Positions 1 through 8,500 of a stretch of 64,000 nt of DNA are shown here, piece after piece. Under the pieces are notes generated by a model. It searched no databases, was not told where the DNA came from, and was given only the letters and a program-made list of their open reading frames with translations. The stretch spans positions 1,324 through 65,323 of the forward strand of contig JAMCQI010000073.1 of assembly GCA_023381515.1 (NCBI GenBank), written 5' to 3'. Position numbers and translations under genes: made by a program. Origin of the DNA: Chloroflexota bacterium (lineage in GTDB: Bacteria; Chloroflexota; Anaerolineae; UBA4142). Position 1 is the first letter of the stretch; each line of letters begins with the position of its first letter.

Positions 1-266
1 AGCACCAGCGCGCGGCGCTGAGATTCGGTCAGGTGATCGAGGACGATGACCGGGACTTCGGTCATGCCCAGTTTACGAGCAGCCAGCAGGCGCGCGTGGC
101 CGGCGATAACGATTCCATCCGCGCCGGCCAGAATCGGATTTGTCCACCCAAATTCGGCGATCGATGCCGCGACTTGGGCGACCTGCTCCGCACTATGCGT
201 GCGCGCATTCCGGGCGTATGGAATCAACTTCTCGACCGGCCACGTCACTACCTGCAGGTTCGTCAT
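1..266 (-). CDS. ParB/Srx-like N-terminal domain protein, partial at left edge
   Basis: Reading the minus strand from an ATG at 266 gives 88 codons that run off the left edge. The sequence aligns along its length with the first 90 residues of the ParB-methyltransferase at 1214-2746: shared blocks include a WPVEKLIPYARNARTH-type start, EQVAQVAASI, and a GH.RLLAARKLG segment typical of the ParB/sulfiredoxin nucleotide-binding fold. Its ATG overlaps the stop of the 91-residue gene upstream (ATGA), so the two are probably translationally coupled. The missing part could carry a second DNA methyltransferase domain, as in the paralogue, or a terminase-linked ParB. The domain call is firm; the function of the whole protein cannot be judged. 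Confidence 0.8.
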   Translation of the reverse strand, partial: MTNLQVVTWPVEKLIPYARNARTHSAEQVAQVAASIAEFGWTNPILAGADGIVIAGHARLLAARKLGMTEVPVIVLDHLTESQRRALV

Positions 267-538
267 GCGTTGTTGGGTTGAGCGGGTTTCTGGAACAGTC
301 CCAGCGCGTTGTGCAAATCGACGATCTTCGCGATCATCGGCACGACCACCGCGACGAGTTTGTCCCAGCTGAATTGCTTCGCCAGGTCCGTGCTCCCGTC
401 ATAGGCGGACTTGAGCACGTCGAGCACGAGTTCCAGCTTCTTGTTCCCCTGGCCGGGCAGTGGAATCGCCTGCTCGACGGCCTGGACGGCTGCCAGAACC
501 AGGGGGAAGATCTTGAGGATGATCAGCAGAGTATTCAT
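263..538 (-). CDS. small phage-type protein, function unknown
   Basis: This encodes 91 residues. The first 20 are hydrophobic (LLIILKIFPLVLAAVQAV), followed by an amphipathic segment and a second hydrophobic stretch near residues 60-72 (KLVAVVVPMIAKIV), so it may be membrane associated. I do not recognise the family. It lies between a Gln/Ala-rich protein and the partial ParB-like gene in a minus-strand run and overlaps the latter by 4 bases. Small hydrophobic proteins at this position in phage-like elements can be holin-like or virion accessory proteins, but nothing in the sequence proves that. Confidence 0.6.
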   Translation of the reverse strand: MNTLLIILKIFPLVLAAVQAVEQAIPLPGQGNKKLELVLDVLKSAYDGSTDLAKQFSWDKLVAVVVPMIAKIVDLHNALGLFQKPAQPNNA

Positions 539-601
539 CGGGTTCGTGTCTCCATTGAAGAGTGGGGCGGCCTGGGGACCGCCCCGGTTCGGAGGGGAGG
601 G

Positions 602-1168
602 CTACGCCGTCTTGGGCTGCGCCTGGTTGACGGTGTTGGCGATCGCGGTGGTCGCCGTGGTCAGCGCCTGCACGATCTGCTGCAGCGTGGCCAGCACCGG
701 GGTGATCGTGGCATCCACCTGTTTGGCAACGGCGGCGGCCACGGCCTGGGCATCCACGCCCACGCCGGCGGCGCTCACATCGGTGGCGCGGTTGGCGGGA
801 ACGGCGCCCGCGGTGAGGTTGGATCCGGCGCCACGCGACACCGGATTGAGTTCGTCGGTCCACAGGGCGTCGGCCGCGACATCGGCGTGCCGGATGGCCT
901 GCTTGCCGACCATGTTGGCGGTCTCGACCGCGTTCTGCAGAGCCTGCGAAGCGATCTGGTTCAGCCGCGTGGTCTCGATCAGCGACTGGCGCGCGGCCTG
1001 GACGTCCAGATCCTGGTACACGTCATAGGTGCGCTTGATGTTGGCGTACGTCACCCGCTGGTTCTCGTTGTGGGCGGCGCCGCCGGTGGCGTTGGCGTTT
1101 TTGAAAGACTCGTCCGTCCCGGTTTCGAACTCGCGTTCGCCCTGGTTCGGAGTGGCTACTTCGGGCAT
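602..1168 (-). CDS. Ala/Gln-rich helical protein of the element, function unknown
   Basis: This encodes 188 residues from an ATG at 1168. The N-terminus (about 1-40) is polar and likely disordered. Residues about 45-110 are predicted helical and rich in Gln, Asn and Ala, and the C-terminus (about 135-188) is a long Ala/Val/Thr helix without charged clusters, as in trimeric phage fibre stalks or scaffolding-type proteins. There is no catalytic motif and no signal peptide. It sits 45 bases downstream of the methyltransferase gene and 63 upstream of the 91-residue gene. It may mark the beginning of the structural part of the element, which lies outside the window; that is inference only. Confidence 0.6.
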   Translation of the reverse strand: MPEVATPNQGEREFETGTDESFKNANATGGAAHNENQRVTYANIKRTYDVYQDLDVQAARQSLIETTRLNQIASQALQNAVETANMVGKQAIRHADVAADALWTDELNPVSRGAGSNLTAGAVPANRATDVSAAGVGVDAQAVAAAVAKQVDATITPVLATLQQIVQALTTATTAIANTVNQAQPKTA

Positions 1169-1213
1169 ACTGGTTTTCTCCTTGTCGATTGAATGAGTTG
1201 CAACTGCTGATTC

Positions 1214-2746
1214 TCAGGAAGCCTGACGGCCCCCGTAGAAGGGTGCCGGACCGTTGTGCTGAATCCGGCGTGAATCAAGAAGCCTGGGATTGTCGACTTG
1301 CTCCTGGGGCACGCCGCGCGCGGCGGCGACCTGCGAAATCGGCTGCCCTGTTTCCGCGAGGACGGCTCCTTCGCCGGCGAGGCTCGCAATGCGCCGCAGG
1401 ATCACGTCGCAGTAGGCCGGCGAGATCTCGCAGCCGTAACCGGTCCGACCCAGTACGTGGGCCGCGGCCATCGTCGTACCCGATCCCATGAACGGATCGA
1501 AGACAATGTCGCCGGCGTCCGTGAACGCTTTCACGAAAAACTCCACCAGTGCGCGCGGGAATGGAGCGGAGTGCGATCCCTGGCTGCTTTCCGACTTGAC
1601 TTCGATTACGTTGCTCGGGCGGGCGATGCCGGTGAACCGGCCATCGGCGTCGTCCGCGCCGGACTGTGCCGCGGCCGCACCCCGCGCGCCGGTACCGAGG
1701 AGTCCGCTACCCGATGTTGATTTCGGATTGTTGGGCGAGTAGTCAAAGCAGTCCTCGGACTCGTGCCCGACCGCCTTCGGCCGGAACTTGATCTGCTGCT
1801 GGCGGCAGAAGTGGTAAATCGGTTCGAAGGCGTTTTTGAACCGGTTTCCCCACCCGCCCGGCACGCCGTTGTCGGTCTTGCGCCAGCAGAACTCATCCAC
1901 GAACCGCCAACCCCACACTCGCCGGTGCGCCAGCACCAGGTCCATCACATAGAGGTTCCGCTCACCTTCGTCGGCATGCGCCTTGATGTTCAAGAAGTAG
2001 GATCCGTCCGGCGCCAGCACCGACTCGACGCTAGCCGCCACCGAGCGGTACCACTCCACATACTCCTCGGGCGGCACTGGCTTGAACCCACTTGACGGAT
2101 CGTACTCGCGCTGGGTGGCATACGGCGGCGACGTGATCGCCACGTTCGCACTGGCACCCGCCATCAACTTCCCGACGACGGCGGCGTCCCGGCAGTCGCC
2201 ACAGATCAGACGGTGGCGTCCGATCAACCACACATCCCCGGGCATGGTAACCGGCTGCGTGGGAGGTTCTGGAATCGCTGCTTCCTCGACGGCGGCGGCA
2301 ACGGTTTCCGGTTCGCCGGCGGGCAGTATCGCGGCGAGTTCGTCGTCGGAGAACCCCACCAGCGACAGATTGAACCCATCCGCGTTGAGCGATTCCAAGG
2401 CAACCCGCAGCAGCTCATCATTCCACCCGGCATTGAGCGCAAGTTGGTTATCCGCGATGATGTACGCCCGTCGTTGAATCTCGGTGAGATGGCCCAGCAC
2501 TACCACCGGCACCTCCGCGAGGCCCAGTTTGCGGGCGGCCAGGAGACGGCCATGGCCGGCAACGACTCCGTCCGCGGAATCGACGAGGATCGGATTCACG
2601 AAGCCAAACTCGACGATGGATGCGGCGATCTGCGCTACCTGTTCCGGCGAGTGAGTCCGCGCGTTCTGCGCGAAGGGCACCAACCGGTCGATAGGCCAAA
2701 GCTCGATGTGCCGCGCCATCGCGGGCGCGATACGGGAGTCAACCAC
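1214..2746 (-). CDS. ParB-like domain fused to a beta-class DNA methyltransferase
   Basis: This encodes 510 residues. Residues about 10-110 form a ParB/Srx-like domain (RLVPFAQNARTHSPEQVAQI, then GVVAGHGRLLAARKLG). After a linker comes an N6-adenine/N4-cytosine methyltransferase domain with catalytic motif IV as TSPPY near residue 205 and the AdoMet-binding motif DPFMGSGTT near residue 430. The order IV before I defines the beta class; SPPY is more usual in N4-cytosine enzymes, but the target base cannot be read from this. Such fusions are common in phages and protect phage DNA or mark it. The annotated start is GTG; an internal ATG at 2719 is an alternative. The gene overlaps the end of the collapsed cytosine methyltransferase upstream. 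No restriction endonuclease partner is seen, so it is probably an orphan methyltransferase. Confidence 0.9.
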   Translation of the reverse strand: MVDSRIAPAMARHIELWPIDRLVPFAQNARTHSPEQVAQIAASIVEFGFVNPILVDSADGVVAGHGRLLAARKLGLAEVPVVVLGHLTEIQRRAYIIADNQLALNAGWNDELLRVALESLNADGFNLSLVGFSDDELAAILPAGEPETVAAAVEEAAIPEPPTQPVTMPGDVWLIGRHRLICGDCRDAAVVGKLMAGASANVAITSPPYATQREYDPSSGFKPVPPEEYVEWYRSVAASVESVLAPDGSYFLNIKAHADEGERNLYVMDLVLAHRRVWGWRFVDEFCWRKTDNGVPGGWGNRFKNAFEPIYHFCRQQQIKFRPKAVGHESEDCFDYSPNNPKSTSGSGLLGTGARGAAAAQSGADDADGRFTGIARPSNVIEVKSESSQGSHSAPFPRALVEFFVKAFTDAGDIVFDPFMGSGTTMAAAHVLGRTGYGCEISPAYCDVILRRIASLAGEGAVLAETGQPISQVAAARGVPQEQVDNPRLLDSRRIQHNGPAPFYGGRQAS

Positions 2747-3005
2747 GGATGCCGTCCGCCATCTGAATTCGTCGACCGATCCACCGCATCACCGGCACCG
2801 CCATCGAATTGCCAATCGGATTGATTTCGGCCAACCAGGCAGGCCGGAAAGCCAACGACTCCCAGGCGACCGTCATCGCCTCGATGCCCGAGCAGACGCT
2901 GCCGTAGATAATGGGGAGGCCTGCGGCCAGTAACGCCGGATGCCGCCGGCCAGGCGTGGCTTGGCAAGATTCATCATTGAATCCCGAGTGGGCCCGAAAC
3001 AGCAC
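2739..3005 (-). pseudogene. remnant of a C5-cytosine DNA methyltransferase with the middle deleted
   Basis: The 88-residue frame contains the N-terminal motif I segment of Dcm-type enzymes (YGSVCSGIEAMTVAWESL, about residues 34-51) and, only about 15 residues later, the extreme C-terminal motif X segment (IGNSMAVPVMRWIGRRI, about residues 64-80). In full-length family members these are separated by roughly 200 or more residues that include the catalytic Pro-Cys motif, ENV and the target-recognition domain. All of these are missing here, yet the junction is in frame. The first 30 residues do not resemble the family and overlap the HNH gene. It cannot be an active methyltransferase. It is either a decaying pseudogene or a retained mini-protein. 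Confidence 0.8.
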
Positions 3006-3924
3006 CGTACTCGAGCGCGAGTAGCGACTGGCTTGGTTTCGAGCCGTACCGCTGTTCGTATTCGGCGATCATCACCGATGCGTAGGGTTCCTGCAGCCGG
3101 GAGACCCAATCACCAAAGTCCCGATCACGCTTTGCGGAGTTACATCGATTGCAGCAGATGATCACGTTGACCGTTCCGTGCAGTCCACCCTTGCTCAGCG
3201 GAACCATGTGATCGAGGGACTTCGTGCGCCGGTTCATGTATTCCCCGCAATAGGGGCACGGTCTACCCTCAGCCTCGCCGAACATTCGACCCAGGAACTC
3301 GACGGTCAATGTCCCGTCCGACTGGTTGATCGCATGTTGGAGGCGTTTGCCGGCGTATTCCCCGCGGGCCTGCCGACGTCGAACGTCAACGCGAGGGCCG
3401 CCGGGTTGACAGAGAAGCCGTTCCCGGAGGGACTTGTTCGACGATTCAAGAATCTCAACCTTGCATTGCAGGCAAGCCCGATCCTTCGGCGTAAAGGCAG
3501 TCCGCGGCTTCTTCTGGTTGCAACGGATACATGTGACGCTGGGCTTCTCGATTTCGGCCAACCGCCTGCGGAGCGATCTGATTTCCTTATCGCGCCAGCC
3601 CAGGCCGCGTTGCCTCTGGAGCGCGACGCAAGATTTGCACGTGTTTCTCCTGAGCCGCTTTCCGTTGTAACGGAAGAAATGATAGTCAGTAAGTGTCGAC
3701 CTGAGCTCTCCACAGGTATTGCACGTGGCCTCCGGGATACCTTCGAGCCAGGTGCGAGCGGCGTCCTCCCAGAGACCCTTGATGAAGACGCGAGACTGCT
3801 CCGCGAACGCAGCGTCCAAGTCGGCAATAACAGCCTCGCGCCAGGCGCGGACGTCGGATTGGGCGTTCCAATCCTCGAACACGGCGTCCATTTCCGCAAG
3901 GCCAGCCTCGGAATCCAGTCCCAT
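2974..3924 (-). CDS. HNH endonuclease with several zinc-binding CxxC pairs
   Basis: This encodes 316 residues. The C-terminal HNH domain has CPYC (about 223-226), the catalytic LDHMVPLSKGG block (about 237-247), an N in the following helix and CNRC (about 258-261), so the structural zinc site and the beta-beta-alpha-metal active site both look complete. Two more treble-clef-like pairs precede it: CNTC (68-71) with CKSC (96-99), and CIRC (132-135) with CLQC (151-154), separated by basic helices that probably contact DNA. This resembles phage HNH nucleases that act near terminase or as homing enzymes. It is transcribed with the methyltransferase remnant and overlaps it by 32 bases. Nuclease assignment is firm; the biological role is open. 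Confidence 0.88.
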   Translation of the reverse strand: MGLDSEAGLAEMDAVFEDWNAQSDVRAWREAVIADLDAAFAEQSRVFIKGLWEDAARTWLEGIPEATCNTCGELRSTLTDYHFFRYNGKRLRRNTCKSCVALQRQRGLGWRDKEIRSLRRRLAEIEKPSVTCIRCNQKKPRTAFTPKDRACLQCKVEILESSNKSLRERLLCQPGGPRVDVRRRQARGEYAGKRLQHAINQSDGTLTVEFLGRMFGEAEGRPCPYCGEYMNRRTKSLDHMVPLSKGGLHGTVNVIICCNRCNSAKRDRDFGDWVSRLQEPYASVMIAEYEQRYGSKPSQSLLALEYGAVSGPLGIQ

Positions 3925-4253
3925 AATTTATGAGCTCAGTACACTGGCCTTCCTATGCATCGCACTGATCGCAACGGAGTGACCACCCGGCCCGACCACT
4001 TGCTGTGACCACCTGAATAAGTGCAACAAACTAAAGTCGTTCGGGGACCATTCCACCCGCCGCCGAAAGTGGCCGGGGAGGACCCAGGATTTGAACCAGA
4101 GTGCCTGATTGGCGTCGGTTGCCACCCGTTCGCGCCCCGTTGGCCCGTGTTGCGGCGTCTGGCTCCCGGTTGGCTGGACGGCCCACCTGTAGCCTCGGGC
4201 GCGCCTAACCGCGCCCCGTGCGAAGCGCGTAAGAAGCCCCCGGGTTGCTATCG
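3925..4253. other. 329-bp stretch without a convincing gene
   Basis: No frame here has coding character consistent with its neighbours. The minus strand at about 4080-4115 contains a sequence resembling the T-arm of a tRNA, but its stem is mismatched and no acceptor or anticodon arm can be found. The region separates the HNH gene from the gene ending at 4268 and may contain a minus-strand promoter, although I cannot point to a good one. Confidence 0.4.
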
Positions 4254-4276
4254 CATCCCTAAAATTCTTAGGGATG
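4254..4276. repeat. palindrome CATCCCTAA-5-TTAGGGATG, copy 1
   Basis: A perfect inverted repeat has 9-bp arms (catccctaa and ttagggatg) around the 5-bp spacer aattc. It spans the stop codon of the gene ending at 4268. There is no T-run on either side, so it is not an intrinsic terminator. A second copy of the same core with a 3-bp spacer is at 15302-15322, inside the gene of an HTH-bearing ParB-like protein. It could be a protein-binding site such as a parS-like or regulator operator. Confidence 0.55.
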
Positions 4277-4639
4277 GGCTCGCTCCGGCCTTGGTTCGTG
4301 TGCCAGACAGTCGAGGACGACCTGCATGAACACCGGGCGAACCGCCACGGGCGCCAGATCGGTTTCAGACGGCCTGTCGCCCAGCGCCCGCAGTCTCCAA
4401 CACGTATGCCCATCGCTCAACCGCTGCTTCATGGAGTAGTGCTTGCCGAGGTAATCAGCCGCGCGCATAGGCCTTCCTTCGCCCGGCACAGGGAACTGCA
4501 CAGCGCGGTTGATGTGACCCTTCCGATGGCGGATGACTCGGGCGATTCTTCCGAGCGCCTGCAACCGGTTCAGCCTTTGCTCGCTGATACGGTCAATCAG
4601 TTCACCAGCGGCGTTGTAGAGCGGGATTTGATTCTGCAT
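4268..4639 (-). CDS. small conserved-looking accessory protein, function unknown
   Basis: This encodes 123 residues from the ATG at 4639 (MQNQIPLYNAAGELIDRIS...); an in-frame GTG lies 12 bases upstream. The N-terminal half is basic and helical (EQRLNRLQALGRIARVIRHRKGHINRAV), and the C-terminal half has no obvious motif. Its lysine/arginine-rich core suggests nucleic-acid contact, but I do not recognise a named family. A promoter-like element shared with the recombinase operon lies about 135 bases upstream, so it may start its own transcript. The stop codon sits inside a palindrome. Confidence 0.6.
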   Translation of the reverse strand: MQNQIPLYNAAGELIDRISEQRLNRLQALGRIARVIRHRKGHINRAVQFPVPGEGRPMRAADYLGKHYSMKQRLSDGHTCWRLRALGDRPSETDLAPVAVRPVFMQVVLDCLAHEPRPERAHP

Positions 4640-4772
4640 CGAGAGGCACACGCGTCCTGCGAAAGATGCGGGAAGGAGATTATCGAGAGTCCCGGCCCTC
4701 GTGTGTTTTATTGGGAGGAGAACTTTCGGAGGGTGCGCCTTGCGCTCGCCTGTCGAACAGCGCCTTCACCGT

Positions 4773-4805
4773 AAATATACGCGAAACGATCGGAAAACGT
4801 CCGGT
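4773..4805 (-). promoter_or_regulatory. promoter-like element, copy A
   Basis: Read on the minus strand this 33-bp block starts ACCGGACGTTTT and ends TCGCGTATATTT, with a TATATT -10-like hexamer at 4779-4774. A GGACGT hexamer lies exactly 17 bp upstream of it. A copy with 29 of 33 identical bases is at 21315-21347. Both copies are followed after 4 bases by TGA(A/G)GGCG, and both lie 130-170 bases upstream of a minus-strand gene. The block sits directly after the stop of the gene ending at 4812. Promoter is the simplest reading; an operator is possible. Confidence 0.6.
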
Positions 4806-4811
4806 CATGAA

Positions 4812-5501
4812 TCAACCTTTTTCGTGACCGACGCGTTTGATCCATGGCTGGTCCACGTTCGGGTTGTAGAATCGCTGCCTGATGTTGGTGGGCAGGATGA
4901 TCTCGATGGAGTGCGCCGTCACGTCGCCAATGCGGTCGCCTGCCTTCAGGTAGCACACCAGACCGTAGTCGGGCCCAAGCGGGAATCGAAGCGATCCCCG
5001 CGTTCGGTATAGGCTTTCCCGCGTCCAGCCCAAGGCAACGGCGCGATCAAGAACAGCATCAACAAGCGCGGCTGCCTCGGGGGACACCGGCACGATGTTG
5101 CGATCCGTGATGGCCGGCGCGATTGGATGGCGCGGCAGATCGGGTTCGACGGCTGGCGGGACATACTCGCGAGCGTTGAGGCTTCGGACGGCGGCCACCA
5201 GTATCTGTTCACCGAAACGCTCGACCGCCCACTGATGGATCGCGTTGTACCGATGGCGCAGGTCGTCAAACGCATCGAGCCCGAGCTGGCCGTTGCTGGC
5301 GGCCGCTTTCGCCAACATCATCCTGGACCGCAGCCACGCGTAGTATTCGGGATCGAGACGCCGGTAAGCGATGTCGTCCACCTGGACATCGCGGGCAAAC
5401 GCCGCACTATGCTCCGTGAGCCATGTATCCAGCGCGGTGGAGACGAACAGTTCGCGGCGTTCCGGCGCTCCGGAAAGAAGAGGTGCTGCCGGCGCGCTCA
5501 T
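4812..5501 (-). CDS. protein of unknown function coupled to the primase-helicase
   Basis: This encodes 229 residues. Its ATG overlaps the stop of the primase-helicase gene by 4 bases (ATGA), so it is probably co-translated and may work in replication. Residues about 25-110 are helical and contain a repeated YxxWLRSR / RFGEQILVAAVRSL style; residues about 150-225 look like a small alpha/beta domain (SLRFPLGPDYGLVCYLKAGDRIG). No enzymatic motif is recognised and there is no signal peptide. The gene ends just before promoter-like copy A. Confidence 0.65.
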   Translation of the reverse strand: MSAPAAPLLSGAPERRELFVSTALDTWLTEHSAAFARDVQVDDIAYRRLDPEYYAWLRSRMMLAKAAASNGQLGLDAFDDLRHRYNAIHQWAVERFGEQILVAAVRSLNAREYVPPAVEPDLPRHPIAPAITDRNIVPVSPEAAALVDAVLDRAVALGWTRESLYRTRGSLRFPLGPDYGLVCYLKAGDRIGDVTAHSIEIILPTNIRQRFYNPNVDQPWIKRVGHEKG

Positions 5502-8500
5502 GGCCGCCCCCGGCGGGGTATTTCCGTGAAATCGGCCAGATCCACCCGTACCGAACTTGCCGTCTTGGGGATGTCCGAGCCGGTTGGGGATGTTGTGGGG
5601 ATGTTGCCATCCAACATCCCCATGTCGCCCACGTTTTCGTTTCTATCACTTACAGACAATTTGGGGATGTTGGGGATCTTGGGGATGTTTTCTCCCTCCT
5701 CAATACACGCGTGCGCGCGTGAATCTCTCTGCGTGTCTTCCGGCGACTGAGAGGAATTTCTCTCTACACGCGGAGGAACCCCCTCAACATCCCCAACATC
5801 CCCAAGTAGTCCGTAATCCTCTGACTCATCAGCACTTGACCCGTGGGGATGTTTGAAAGCAACATCCCCACAAGATCCCCAACATCCCCAATTCTCGGAG
5901 TCCACAGGAGCGAGCGCGTACATGGCCACGCCTTTATGCTTCGTAGAGCCGCCGAGTCGCTCCACGCGCAGGCCGTCGAAGGAACGATCGCGGCAGTTGC
6001 CAAGGGCGTTGCCCAACCGGATCTGTTGCGACCGAGCGGAGCCGTCCCCGCGCAGGCGCAGCATGAGTTCGCGCTCTTCACAGAACTGGTTCAATTCGCT
6101 GACCTTCTTCGGTTCACCCTTGAATGTCTGCCACCAGGCCGCCGTGAACTCCCGCCACGCCTGACCCTCGATGTCGGCGGCTTCGTAGAGTTGGTCGAGG
6201 TTCGCCAGGAAGCCACGAACGCCGGCGACTTGGAGAATGCCGCCGATGACGCTCGACCAACGCTCGAACGAACCCAGCCGAGCCGGGTCCAGAGGCTTGC
6301 CCGCCACCATCCACGCGCGAATCATGGTCAGGATCGCCCGGACCAACGCGGATCGACTCTCCTTCGCCCACGTGGTGATTTCGGGATGCTTGAACGAGGT
6401 GCGTTTCCAGGGGCGATCCACGCGCGGATCAATCCGCACGCGAATGCAGCGGCGTGTGAGTTCCAGATGCAGGTTTGGATTGTTGGCCGTCATTAGCCAA
6501 ACGGCGTGGTTGGGAACTGAGGCCATGATCGACTCGCCGAGTTTCCGGTCGGTCCAGCGTACGGACGTGAGCACAGACGCGAGTGACGACGAGTGCAGTT
6601 GCTTACGGTCGTTGGCGTTGTCGAGGAGGATGATAGGGCGCCCTTTCATCAACTCCGCGGTGAGCATCTTCCGAAGCTCGTCCTCGTTCTCGGGCAGCGT
6701 GCGAGCCTCGCAGGCGGTGCCAGTGGCGACGATGGAAATCAGGTTGGCAAGCAGGCCTTTGCCGGAGCCCATGGTGGGCGCTTCGATCAAATGCATCGGG
6801 GAAGGCCCGTCGATCATGCGCCGAACGAACGGCAGGAGCACGGCCGCAATTGCATGCGCGCGATCGGATTCATCCACGAAAGGGAAGTCCACCAGGAGAT
6901 CGTCGATGATCAGTGTGCGCGCCGCGGCAGTGTCCTCTGCCGTCGGTTCGTCTGGGAGAGCTTCCAAATTGAGGCTGGAATCGGACGTCAGCCACAGCCT
7001 GTCGTCCGGATGGTAGCCATCGGTCATAATTAACGCTCCTTGGCGGCCGAACACTGGCGTGCTGATGACGCCTTCCAACATCGGCAGGTGCAGGTCCGGG
7101 TATGCCAACATGTCGCGCGCGGCATCTCTCGGAGGTGATGTCTCAACGTCGGCGTCCTCGGTCTCCCGGTGCCAGTCAGCCGTGCGCGCGAGCAAGCCGA
7201 AGACGGCGTCCTCATCCATCTCGTCGATTTCCGGGCCGAACTCGCCGATGACCAGGCGCACGAGACACCCGGCCCGGTGGAAGAGAAAAGGGGTGTGCGG
7301 ATAGATCCCGCATCCATGCTCATTGGCACGGTGGATCGCGGACCAGGCGTCAGACACGATCTCCCGTAACTGGCGATCGTTGATCTGGATCTTCGGAAAC
7401 GCCGGGCTGGCGCTGGCACCGCCTTCCGGCGCACCTTCTCGCGAGCGAGAATGCCTGCTCCGCGTCTTGCCGTCCAGCACCACGACTTTCATCTGTTGCC
7501 GCAGTACACTGACCGGCAACCTGGACTTCCCACAGCGGGCCTGGATCAGCCGAAGATGGCGTTCCCGCTCGATGGGCCCCATCTGTCCGACCTCTTGCAG
7601 GACCGGACCGAGAAGATGCTCCAATTGCCCTTCTGGCGTGCCACCATCAAGCCTTCCGATGGCCAGCTCGAGCGGGGTCGCGGCCATGTTAAGAATCGCT
7701 TCGAAGTCCGTGGCCGTTTTGCCCGAGGCGAAGAACTCATTGACGTCAATCTTGGCCTCGGCGAGCAGCTCGTCGGAAGCCTTAATGCCAGCCCCCAGAC
7801 CGGCCAGCTTCTCGCGAGCCGCTACCTGCTTCTCCCCGAGAGGGAGAACGGCGACTCGGGTCGTAATCCCATGCTTTGCCAGCACGCGCGCCGATTTCAA
7901 GGCGCCCTGCATCCCGGCCTCGGAGACTTCATTGTCCTGGCAGATGAAGACGCTCTTCACGCCGGCGAGTTTCGGCAGCAACCGTTCCCAATCCGCCTCT
8001 CGGATCTGCACCGTCACTGGCGACACCACCGGGAATCCATGCTCCATTAGGGAAATGCAATCGGTGACGCCTTCGGTGATGATCACGCGATCCGGACGCG
8101 TCAACAGCACGTCCTCGTTGTAGAGAACATCGTTGCGGATGCACGCCGCAACGTGACGGTGATCGCGGTCGTTGCGCACCGCCAACTTCTTGTACTTCGA
8201 TTTCTCCCAATCCACCTCAGGCGTCCAAGGTGTGCGACGCCCGATCATGAAGACCACGTGGCCGCGGCTCCAGTACGGGAACACGATCCGGTTGTCGAAG
8301 AAGGGTACGACACCGTCCTGGGCGGTCGGCCGAAACGCCGAAGCGGCGGTCAGCTCGCGCGGGGTGAATGCGCAGGCGCCTTCCATCAACGCGCGTGCCG
8401 GGCTGGTGCCCGCGTTGTCGGCGTAACCGATCTTGAGCCGGCCGATTGTCTCTTCGCTGATCCCGTATTTCGATCGGAACCAGCCGAGCACCTCAGAATT

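Noticed and set aside
4078..4115. tRNA-like T-arm (GGTTCAAATCC pattern on the minus strand)
   Set aside because: The stem is mismatched, no matching acceptor arm or anticodon arm is found within tRNA distance, and the surrounding sequence has no cloverleaf. It could be a relic of an attachment site, but nothing else supports this.
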